Source: Actinomycetes bacterium (GTDB taxonomy: Bacteria; Actinomycetota; Acidimicrobiia; Spongiisociales; UBA5794). From it: a stretch of 8,159 nucleotides of DNA. Below the pieces are notes generated by a model. That model made no database searches. It saw only the letters and a program-made list of their open reading frames with translations, and was not told where the DNA came from. The position numbers and the translations under genes are program-made. Every line of letters starts with the position of its first letter. Position 1 is the first letter of the stretch. Location: NCBI GenBank assembly GCA_023336855.1, contig JAMBLK010000024.1, positions 1 through 8,159 of the forward strand, read 5' to 3'. Of the stretch, positions 1-5,916 are shown piece by piece.

Positions 1-2
1 AG

Positions 3-30
3 TACGTATGACGTAGTACGTACTACGTAA
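3..30. repeat. four tandem 7-base units with an ACGTA core
   Basis: Read as heptamers, bases 3-30 are TACGTAT, GACGTAG, TACGTAC, TACGTAA: four consecutive copies of (T/G)ACGTAN with ACGTA invariant. The array may continue beyond the left window edge. Bases 11-28 form a perfect 18-base palindrome, ACGTAGTACGTACTACGT, because each unit core is nearly self-complementary. A 7-base period is not a multiple of 3, and the array follows the CAP gene stop, so it is probably non-coding. Function is not known; a protein-binding array, a cruciform-prone spacer or a simple slippage repeat are all possible. Confidence 0.7.
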
Positions 31-75
31 GGCCTCGTCTTACTGGAGGCTGGCAGCTGGTAGCTCGTCGCCCTC
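31..75. other. short 3' flank of the CAP gene with a weak hairpin
   Basis: Between the CAP stop and the heptamer repeat there is a 5-base inverted repeat, GCCTC at 32-36 and GAGGC at 46-50, with a 9-base loop. On the minus strand no T-run follows it, so it is not a convincing intrinsic terminator. Nothing else is recognisable in this stretch. Confidence 0.3.
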
Positions 76-771
76 TCAGTCGACGATCGGCAGGTGCAGT
101 GCTCGGCCGTTCCACACGATCGGCTCTGCCGGTACCGGCTCGGGGGTCGGTGTCGGGACTGCCGTGCTCGCCTTGACCGCCTGTGCCGCCGGTGCGGGTG
201 CGACGGTCGTGGTCGTCACCTTTGGTGTCGGCGCAGCCGTCGTGGTGGTCGGGGCAGCAACCGGGACAGGAGCGGGTTCGGGTGCGGGAGCGGGTGCCGG
301 CGCCACAGTCGTCGTGGTGGTCGTTGTCGTGGCCGCAGCGCCCTTGCGCATGAAGATGACCGTCACCCAGAGCTGGCCGCTGTCGCTCTGAGACACGCCG
401 ATCCCGACGTAGTTGTAGTCGCCGAGGATGTTACGACGGTGTCCGGACGATGCCATGAATGCGGCGTGGAGGCTATCAACCGAGGGACCTGCGCCGACGT
501 TCTCCGCCAGGGCCTCCCATCCGGACGCGACGGCGCTCAGTGGACTCGTGTGATAGATCTCGCCGGCGGCCATCATCTGAGCGCTGTGAGTTCTTGCGTC
601 CGGGACCAGGTCTGAGTGCACGCTGACCGGCGCCAGTCCGGCCGCGGATCTCGAAGCGTTGATCTTCGAGAGGAACGCACCTTCGGTCCCAGCTTGCGCT
701 GGAAGGGCCAATCCGACGGTCATCACTACGAGAGCGACGACGATTATGGAAATCTTGCGGGTGGTGCGCAT
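76..771 (-). CDS. secreted CAP/SCP-domain protein with Thr/Pro/Ala-rich tail
   Basis: A 231-residue exported protein. A signal peptide is clear: basic MRTTRK, a hydrophobic core at about 8-22, and cleavage probably after AQA at 25-27. Residues 29-143 form a CAP domain (SCP/PR-1/YkwD type), with INASRSAAGL at 37-46, HSAQMMAAGE at 62-71, ALAENVGAG at 87-95 and SGHRRNILG at 109-117. H62, E71, E90 and H111 are candidates for the family's conserved cavity residues. Residues 145-218 are a low-complexity tail with eight consecutive Thr (148-155), Ala-Pro repeats and two more Thr runs, probably an extended or glycosylated spacer. It ends with a less biased segment, IVWNGRALHLPIVD. No LPXTG motif or terminal membrane helix is present, so anchoring is unclear. 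The molecular activity of bacterial CAP domains is mostly undefined and none is claimed here. The ATG at 771 has GGGAGG 4 bases upstream. The 67-base gap after pepA with an AT-rich -10-like site suggests separate control. Confidence 0.9.
   Translation of the reverse strand: MRTTRKISIIVVALVVMTVGLALPAQAGTEGAFLSKINASRSAAGLAPVSVHSDLVPDARTHSAQMMAAGEIYHTSPLSAVASGWEALAENVGAGPSVDSLHAAFMASSGHRRNILGDYNYVGIGVSQSDSGQLWVTVIFMRKGAAATTTTTTTTVAPAPAPAPEPAPVPVAAPTTTTAAPTPKVTTTTVAPAPAAQAVKASTAVPTPTPEPVPAEPIVWNGRALHLPIVD
118..339 (-). repeat. low-complexity coding repeat (Thr, Ala-Pro runs) in the CAP gene
   Basis: The DNA for residues 145-218 of the CAP protein is made of degenerate threonine codon runs (307-330 for eight Thr) and alternating Ala-Pro codons (about 265-305). 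The codons for the Thr run vary (mostly ACC and ACG-type on the coding strand), so the run looks selected at the protein level and is not a pure nucleotide slippage product. Such tracts often vary in length between strains. Confidence 0.75.
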
Positions 772-838
772 GGGTCCTCCCGAACACGCAAAGCATTTAT
801 ATCAATACTCTGTGTATCGGGTGGACCCTTGGAGTGCT
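772..838 (-). promoter_or_regulatory. probable promoter region and RBS of the CAP-domain gene
   Basis: This gap between the pepA stop and the CAP start is AT-rich at its centre, unlike the flanking coding DNA. On the minus strand TATAAA occupies 801-796, a 5/6 match to a sigma-70 -10 box, placed to give a 5' leader of roughly 18 bases. No TTGACA-like -35 is seen at 17-19 bases spacing. GGGAGG at 781-776 sits 4 bases before the ATG and is a good ribosome site. Just upstream of the -10 is a small inverted repeat (805-817, ATAC/GTAT with a 5-base centre), possibly an operator but short enough to be chance. No terminator hairpin for pepA is apparent, so readthrough from the upstream operon is also possible. 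Confidence 0.4.
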
Positions 839-2287
839 TTACCCTTTCTTCACCATCTCACGGGCGAGTTCGACCAGCGTCCTGACCGTGAAGCCGGTTC
901 CGCCCTTCGCAACGTAGTGCTCGGTCTTGTCTGCACGCCCGGGGCCGGCGATATCGAGATGGACCCACGGACGTTCGTTGACGAACTCGGCGAGGAAGAG
1001 AGCAGCGAGAATCGCCCCTCCCCACCGATCGCCGATGTTCTTCATGTCTGCCACAGGTGAGTCGAGGAGGGACCGGTACGAACGCTCGAGCGGCATCGTC
1101 CACATCGACTCACCGGCGAACCTGGCGGCCGCTTCGACGGCCGCGATGGCTTCATCGTCGTTGCCGAAAATGGCTCCAACGGTCGGTCCGAGGGCAACCT
1201 TGGCAGCGCCGGTCAGAGTCGCGATGTCGATGATCAGGTCCGGCTCGGCCTCTGCGGCGATTCCGAGGCCGTCGGCGAGAACGAGACGCCCCTCAGCGTC
1301 GGTATTGAGAACCTCGACCGTCTTCCCGTTGTACGCGGCGAACACGTCGCCCGGGCGTTGTGCCGCGCCACCCGTCATGTTCTCGGACAAAGGGGTCACG
1401 CCGAGCACACGGATGGGGAGTTCGAGCTCTGCGATCGCCTGCATGGCTCCGTAGACGGCAGCCGCGCCCGCCATGTCGGTCTTCATGTCCTCCATGCCCT
1501 TCGCCGGCTTCAACGAGAGGCCGCCGGAATCGAAGACGATCCCCTTGCCGACGAACGCAACAAATGGCTTCGCGTCGGCCGGCTCATACTTCATGATGAC
1601 CATTCGCGGCGGATTGGTCGATCCGGCACCAACGGCCATCAACCCTCCGTATCCCCGTTCGGCGGCATCGACCTCGTCAACGATCTCGACGGAGATCTCA
1701 GTGCCCAGCGATCGGGCACGTTCGGCGAGGACTTCGGGCGACTTGTCGGCTGCCGGCCTGTTGATCAAGTCCCGGGCGAGCATGACACCGCGGGCGATCG
1801 CCGTCGCGTCCTGTATCTGGGCCATGGCGGCATCGGTTGCGTCGAGAAGTTCGAGACGCTCATTCACACGCGATTTCGGATCGCTCCGATATTCATCGAA
1901 CCGATATGCCCCGAGGAGATAGCCGAGGGTGACGGCACCGATCGCACCCTCAACGTCGACCAGGTGCAGCGTCGTCGCTGCGGAGGTGTACGGTGCCGAC
2001 AGTCGACCGGCTGCACCGGCCGCTCTACGAAGCACTTCGGCATCGGCCTCTTCCCCGAGACCGACGAATGCAACTGATCCGAAGGAGAGGTCGCCGCCCG
2101 GCACGACGACGATTTGACCGGATGCGCCGCTGAACTCGCGTGCCTCCAGGTAGCCGTTGAGCCACGGTCCCAGCTGCTCGGCCGTCGCCTCGGCGCCGGG
2201 CCCCCATGTCAACTCCGCGAACACCGGGACGATCAGCAGGTCTGCTGTTGATGCAGAGGTCGCTCCGCCGGGGACGATTTCGGTCAT
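839..2287 (-). CDS. pepA: leucyl aminopeptidase (M17 family)
   Basis: M17 aminopeptidases are cytoplasmic, usually hexameric two-metal enzymes that remove N-terminal residues, preferring leucine and similar side chains. The 482-residue protein has the variable N-terminal macro-like domain at about 1-160 and the catalytic domain from about 165. The metal and catalytic residues can be placed by family spacing: K248 and D253 in GKGIVFDSGG, K260, D271 in KTDMAGAAA, and D330, E332 and R334 in the NTDAEGRL signature. All are intact. The start at 2287 is chosen because GAGGAG lies 7 bases upstream and its ATG overlaps the adenosyltransferase stop (ATGA); an in-frame ATG at 2314 lies deeper in that gene. 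It ends ...REMVKKG with TAA. Some PepA proteins also bind DNA in Xer recombination; nothing here indicates that role. With the M24 peptidase it could finish oligopeptide breakdown. Confidence 0.96.
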   Translation of the reverse strand: MTEIVPGGATSASTADLLIVPVFAELTWGPGAEATAEQLGPWLNGYLEAREFSGASGQIVVVPGGDLSFGSVAFVGLGEEADAEVLRRAAGAAGRLSAPYTSAATTLHLVDVEGAIGAVTLGYLLGAYRFDEYRSDPKSRVNERLELLDATDAAMAQIQDATAIARGVMLARDLINRPAADKSPEVLAERARSLGTEISVEIVDEVDAAERGYGGLMAVGAGSTNPPRMVIMKYEPADAKPFVAFVGKGIVFDSGGLSLKPAKGMEDMKTDMAGAAAVYGAMQAIAELELPIRVLGVTPLSENMTGGAAQRPGDVFAAYNGKTVEVLNTDAEGRLVLADGLGIAAEAEPDLIIDIATLTGAAKVALGPTVGAIFGNDDEAIAAVEAAARFAGESMWTMPLERSYRSLLDSPVADMKNIGDRWGGAILAALFLAEFVNERPWVHLDIAGPGRADKTEHYVAKGGTGFTVRTLVELAREMVKKG

Positions 2288-2826
2288 GTGGTTTCTCCTC
2301 GTGCTGGCGTCCACTCGCGCTCGACGGCGCGAGCGAGCATGTACAGGTAGTCGGCAAGACGATTGAGGTACGGAACGACGAGCGAATCGGACTCGCCGGC
2401 AAGATGGCTGACGGCTCTGCGCTCCGCCCTCCGAACGATCGTACGTGCGACGTCGATTGCCGCTGCGATCGGTTCGCCACCGGGAACGATGAACTCTGTC
2501 GGCATCCCCACCTCGGCGTCGATCTGGTCGATCCGGATCTCAAGGCGATCGATCATGGGCGCGTCGACGCGACTCACACCCGATTCGAGAAGATCCCGAC
2601 GATCGGGGCCGGTCGCGAGTTCTGCCGCAACCACGAAGAGGTCCCGCTGCACCTCGAGCACAGCTTCGGCAAGTTCCGCCTCGGTCTGGGCCCGGACGAC
2701 TCCAAGGGCAGAGACAGCTTCATCGACCGTCCCATACGCTTCCGGGCCGCTGGAGTCCTTTCCAACCCGCCCCCCGTGGAACAGACCGGTCGTTCCGTCA
2801 TCGCCCCGCCGCGTGTAGATCCGCAT
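2284..2826 (-). CDS. PduO-type cob(I)alamin adenosyltransferase
   Basis: This enzyme attaches the adenosyl group of ATP to cob(I)alamin, giving adenosylcobalamin for enzymes such as methylmalonyl-CoA mutase or B12-dependent ribonucleotide reductase. The 180-residue protein is close to the usual single-domain length. Seen: the N-terminal ATP-binding signature IYTRRGDDGTTGLF at 3-16, EAYGTVDE at 29-36, the FIVPGG segment at 112-117, the ARTIVRRAERR helix at 127-137, and LNRLADYLYMLAR at 154-166. Together these mark the PduO/MMAB class, not the CobA or EutT class. The frame stays open 50 codons upstream into tkt, but the conserved MRIYTRRGDDG start at 2826 is clearly the N-terminus. No well-spaced Shine-Dalgarno is present: GAGG directly abuts the ATG. 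Because the tkt stop is only 2 bases away, translation probably depends on ribosomes finishing tkt. The stop overlaps pepA by ATGA. No B12-dependent enzyme is visible nearby, so its client is unknown. Confidence 0.94.
   Translation of the reverse strand: MRIYTRRGDDGTTGLFHGGRVGKDSSGPEAYGTVDEAVSALGVVRAQTEAELAEAVLEVQRDLFVVAAELATGPDRRDLLESGVSRVDAPMIDRLEIRIDQIDAEVGMPTEFIVPGGEPIAAAIDVARTIVRRAERRAVSHLAGESDSLVVPYLNRLADYLYMLARAVEREWTPARGETT
2295..2300 (-). promoter_or_regulatory. ribosome binding site deciding the pepA start
   Basis: GAGGAG on the minus strand is spaced 7 bases from the ATG at 2287, inside the last codons of the adenosyltransferase gene. It supports the start at 2287 over the in-frame ATG at 2314 and shows pepA has its own initiation signal despite the ATGA overlap. 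Confidence 0.75.
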
Positions 2827-2828
2827 CC

Positions 2829-4778
2829 TCAGGAGATGCCGAGCCACGTGGCAACGCGGTCTGCGACGGCCACCGGTGTGAATCCCCATTCCTCGGCGAT
2901 GACCGACGCCGGCGCGGAAGTGCCGAATCGGTCGATCCCGATACGGAGTCCGGTTCGCCCTGAGAAGCGTTCCCACCCGAACGTCACACCGGCTTCGATC
3001 GTTGCCGTTGGCAGGCCATCGCCCAACACCATCGTTCGATAGTCCTCGTCTTGGGCGAGGAAGACCTCGACGCTCGGCATCGAGACGACCCGGATCGAGT
3101 GCCCGCGGTCGCCGAGGAGTTCTGCCGCCTGTTCAGCCAGCGGCACCTCGGATCCGGTGGCGATCAACACGGCGTCGTCACCATGCTTGCGGACGTAACC
3201 ACCTCGCGCGACAAGGTCTCGATCGATGGCTTCATGGGGAACGGGGAGGCCCTGACGGCCCAGAATCAGGGCGGTCGGTCCATCGACGTGACCGATCGCC
3301 ATCTCCCACGCGACGGTGACTTCGGTGGGATCGGCCGGGCGGATCACCCGCAACCCGGGGATCGACCGGAGAGCTGCGAGATGCTCGACCGGCTGATGGG
3401 TCGGACCATCCTCGCCAAGGAACACCGAATCGTGTGTCCACACCCAGATGGAGGGGGTCCCCATCAGGGCGCCGAGCCGCACTGCTGGACGCATGTAGTC
3501 GGAGAAGGTCAGGAACGTCGCTCCGTATCCGCGAAGCCCGCCATGCAGCGTGATCCCGTTTACGATCGATCCCATGGCATGCTCACGGATTCCGAACCGT
3601 ACGTTCCGACCGGTCCGATCGGATGCTGTGAAGTCGCCGGATGTCTCGATCCGGCTGTTGTTCGACGGGGTGAGATCACCCGAACCACCGATGAGCCCCG
3701 GCAGTGACCCGGCGACCTCCTGGAGTACTTCGCCAGAGAGCACGCGTGTGGCGACGGCCGAACCGGCGTCGTGATGAGGTATGCCGAGATGGAGATCCGG
3801 TGCGTCAAAGAACGCTTCAAGCTGATTCTTCCGATCGGCGTCGGCCGCGTCGCACCTCTGTGTCCACGCCGCCCTTGCGTCGCCGCCACGTTGCATGGCA
3901 TCGCGATAGAAGCCGTACACCTCGGTGGGTATCTCGAACGGCGGAAGGTCCCAATCGAACGCCGCCCGAACCAATGCGATCTCGTCGTCTCCAAGCGGCG
4001 ATCCGTGAGATGCCGATGTGTCTTGTTTGTTCGGTGACCCGAATCCGATGTGGGTGCGACACAGCACAAGCGACGGTCGAGCATCCTCGTTCGCTTCAGC
4101 GATAGCGGCAGCGATCGCTTCCCGATCGTGTCCATCGACGGCGACAGTGTGCCAGCCGTACGAATCGAACCGAGCGGCCACGTCCTCGGTGAACGCGAGG
4201 TCCGTCGTGCCGTCGATCGTTATGTGGTTGTCGTCATAGAGATAGGTGACCTTGCCGAGTCCGAGGTGTCCGGCGAGTGATGCAGCCTCGGCGGTGACGC
4301 CCTCCATCAGATCGCCGTCGGAGACGAACCCGTAGATCCGGTGATCGACCAGGTCGGAGCCCAGGACCGATCGGAGATGTGCCTCCGCGATTGCCATCCC
4401 GATCCCCGTGGCGAAACCCTGACCGAGCGGGCCTGTGGTCATCTCGATGCCGAGCCCCGGGTCGTGCTCCGGATGCCCCGCAGTCACCGATCCGAACTGC
4501 CGGAACGCCTTGATGTCATCCATCGTGAGGGGGAAGCCGGAGAAGTGCAGCAGGGAGTAGAGCAACATCGAGCCATGTCCGTTCGACAGAACGAAGCGGT
4601 CCCGATCGATCCAGGTGGGATCGTTCGGGTCGACCACGAGGAATCGGGACCAGAGCACGGAGGCGATGTCGGCCATGCCCATGGGCATGCCGGGATGCCC
4701 CGAGTTGGCTCGCTGGACCGCGTCGATCGACAGGACGCGAAGAGCATCGGTGGCTTGTTGTTCGACCGTGTTCGTCAT
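2829..4778 (-). CDS. tkt: transketolase
   Basis: Transketolase is a thiamine-diphosphate enzyme that moves two-carbon ketol units between sugar phosphates in the non-oxidative pentose phosphate pathway or the Calvin cycle. The 649-residue protein is full length for the family (about 650-670). The N-terminal cofactor domain shows SGHPGMPMG at 26-34, NGHGS at 67-71, GHPE at 101-104, TGPLGQG at 115-121 and the diphosphate-binding SDGDLMEG at 153-160 leading to N184 in DDNH. The pyrimidine-binding domain has FGIREHAMG at 395-403, where E399 is the catalytic glutamate, and GEDGPTHQPVE at 455-465. The C-terminal domain reads to WLGIS. The start at 4778 is preferred because AGGAGG lies 4 bases upstream; ATGs at 4808 and 4805 would add about 10 residues unlike the family N-terminus. 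Its TGA is 2 bases before the adenosyltransferase start. No transaldolase or G6PDH gene is in the window, so the pathway role is not shown by context. Confidence 0.96.
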   Translation of the reverse strand: MTNTVEQQATDALRVLSIDAVQRANSGHPGMPMGMADIASVLWSRFLVVDPNDPTWIDRDRFVLSNGHGSMLLYSLLHFSGFPLTMDDIKAFRQFGSVTAGHPEHDPGLGIEMTTGPLGQGFATGIGMAIAEAHLRSVLGSDLVDHRIYGFVSDGDLMEGVTAEAASLAGHLGLGKVTYLYDDNHITIDGTTDLAFTEDVAARFDSYGWHTVAVDGHDREAIAAAIAEANEDARPSLVLCRTHIGFGSPNKQDTSASHGSPLGDDEIALVRAAFDWDLPPFEIPTEVYGFYRDAMQRGGDARAAWTQRCDAADADRKNQLEAFFDAPDLHLGIPHHDAGSAVATRVLSGEVLQEVAGSLPGLIGGSGDLTPSNNSRIETSGDFTASDRTGRNVRFGIREHAMGSIVNGITLHGGLRGYGATFLTFSDYMRPAVRLGALMGTPSIWVWTHDSVFLGEDGPTHQPVEHLAALRSIPGLRVIRPADPTEVTVAWEMAIGHVDGPTALILGRQGLPVPHEAIDRDLVARGGYVRKHGDDAVLIATGSEVPLAEQAAELLGDRGHSIRVVSMPSVEVFLAQDEDYRTMVLGDGLPTATIEAGVTFGWERFSGRTGLRIGIDRFGTSAPASVIAEEWGFTPVAVADRVATWLGIS

Positions 4779-4842
4779 CGGACCTCCTGAGTCCTCGTGC
4801 CTCATCATGCAACCCTTACAGGGTACCGTTCACTCGCTTCGC
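4779..4842 (-). other. 64-base gap between the M24 peptidase and tkt
   Basis: This gap holds the tkt ribosome site and a short inverted repeat at 4812-4824 (ACCCT and AGGGT around 3 bases). The stem is too short and lacks a following T-run for a terminator. No clear -35/-10 pair is visible. The gap could hide a promoter, but the sequence does not show one, so tkt may be read from the upstream genes. Confidence 0.35.
4783..4788 (-). promoter_or_regulatory. ribosome binding site deciding the tkt start
   Basis: On the minus strand AGGAGG occurs here, 4 bases before the ATG at 4778. It favours that start over the ATGs at 4808 and 4805. Those two have a weaker AAGGG upstream, so they are less likely but not excluded. 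Confidence 0.75.
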
Positions 4843-5916
4843 CTATTCCACGAATCGCAGCTTTCGCGATGATCGATTCAGCCGTTCGACGCCGTCATCG
4901 GTAGCCACGACGATGTCCTCGATCCTCATCCCCCACCGACCAGGGATGTAGATCCCCGGCTCGATCGAGAATGCCATACCTGTCCGGATCGGTTCGGTGT
5001 TCCCTTGAACGATGTACGGCTGTTCGTGGGCGTCGAGGCCGATGCCGTGCCCGGTTCGATGGATGAAGAACTCGCCGTATCCGCCGTCGGAGATGATCGA
5101 GCGAGCAGTAGCGTCGATCGTCTCCGCCGTTGTTCCCGGCCGTACGGACTCGACGGCCGCCCGCTGCGCATGTTCGAGTACGGCGTAGGCCTCTACGAAA
5201 CCGTCGGGTGCCTCTCCGACGCAGTACATGCGCGTGGTGTCGGAACCGTATCCGCGCACCCGACCACCGAAGTCGACGACAACTGCGTCACCCGGTTCGA
5301 TGATCTGGTCGGATCCCTCATGATGGGGCGATGCGCCGTTCTTCCCGGCGGCAACGATCGCGAACGAGACCGACTCGTGGCCGGAGGCGAGCACGAGGTC
5401 GGAGACGATCCGTGACATCTCACGCTCCGTGCGGCCGCCGAAGCGCACGGTCGAGAGGTGGTCGGCGACGCCATCGACGGCGTGTCCTGCATCTCGAAGG
5501 GCCGCGATCTCGTCCTTGTCCTTGATCATGCGCAGCGGTGCCATCAACGGCTCGGCGTCGACGAATCGGGCGCCGGGCCGGCGATCCTGGAAGGCGATCA
5601 GGAACGAAGCCCACATCTGATCCCCGACGGCGATCGTGCTGTCACTCGGTAAGCCGGCGGCGATCCGGTCGAATGGGTCGTCGGTCTCGCCCCACGGCCG
5701 GACCTCGACGGAGGTGTCGACCCTTGGAGCTTCGAGTTCCGGCACGAAGAGGGTCGCTTCACCGAAAGCGGGGACAACGAGGGCGGTGATCCGTTCGAGC
5801 GGCATGGCCCGGTAACCCGTCAGGTACGGCAGATCGGATCCCACGGAGATGAGCAATGCGTCGACCCCGCTCTCGCGGAGAGCCGCCTGGACGGCGATGA
5901 TGCGTTCTTCGTTCAT
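4843..5916 (-). CDS. M24-family metallopeptidase, Xaa-Pro dipeptidase/aminopeptidase P type
   Basis: This 357-residue cytoplasmic enzyme belongs to the pita-bread-fold M24B peptidases, which cleave the bond before proline in dipeptides (PepQ) or at peptide N-termini (PepP). An N-terminal creatinase-like domain covers about residues 1-130 (GVDALLISVGSDLPYLTGY near 17-35). The catalytic domain follows, with all five expected dinuclear metal ligands: D215 in VVVDFGG, D226 in GSDTTRM, H290 in TGHGIGLDAHE, E319 in SIEPGIY and E333 in RIEDI. Length is normal for short PepQ-like members and nothing is missing. The start ATG at 5916 overlaps the lipB-lipA stop by 4 bases and has GAGG 7 bases upstream. 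The gene ends with TAG, 64 bases before tkt. Dipeptidase and aminopeptidase P cannot be separated by motif alone, so no symbol is given. It may work with the PepA encoded further down the same strand to complete peptide turnover; that pairing is inference. Confidence 0.92.
   Translation of the reverse strand: MNEERIIAVQAALRESGVDALLISVGSDLPYLTGYRAMPLERITALVVPAFGEATLFVPELEAPRVDTSVEVRPWGETDDPFDRIAAGLPSDSTIAVGDQMWASFLIAFQDRRPGARFVDAEPLMAPLRMIKDKDEIAALRDAGHAVDGVADHLSTVRFGGRTEREMSRIVSDLVLASGHESVSFAIVAAGKNGASPHHEGSDQIIEPGDAVVVDFGGRVRGYGSDTTRMYCVGEAPDGFVEAYAVLEHAQRAAVESVRPGTTAETIDATARSIISDGGYGEFFIHRTGHGIGLDAHEQPYIVQGNTEPIRTGMAFSIEPGIYIPGRWGMRIEDIVVATDDGVERLNRSSRKLRFVE

Noticed and set aside
32..50. 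Hairpin as a terminator of the CAP gene
   Set aside because: The stem is only 5 bases with a 9-base loop and no T-run follows on the minus strand.
164..391. Plus-strand frame whose start, MLALTAC, looks like a lipoprotein signal with a lipobox
   Set aside because: It is the complement of the Thr/Ala-Pro tail of the CAP gene; the Val/Ala/Gly runs are the expected antisense reading of that low-complexity DNA.
1358..2077. Plus-strand frame of 239 codons inside pepA
   Set aside because: It is antisense to the intact M17 catalytic region, and its composition matches a complement frame.
2284..2976. Long form of the adenosyltransferase starting inside tkt at 2976
   Set aside because: The additional 50 residues are Arg/His-rich readthrough of another frame of tkt; the family N-terminus begins at the ATG at 2826.
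2206..3042. Plus-strand frame of 278 codons spanning the adenosyltransferase
   Set aside because: It crosses three real minus-strand genes, has no domain-like sequence and no suitable ribosome site, so it is a shadow.
4812..4824. Inverted repeat before tkt as a terminator or riboswitch
   Set aside because: A 5-base stem with a 3-base loop and no T-run is too weak for a terminator, and 64 bases are too few for a thiamine riboswitch.
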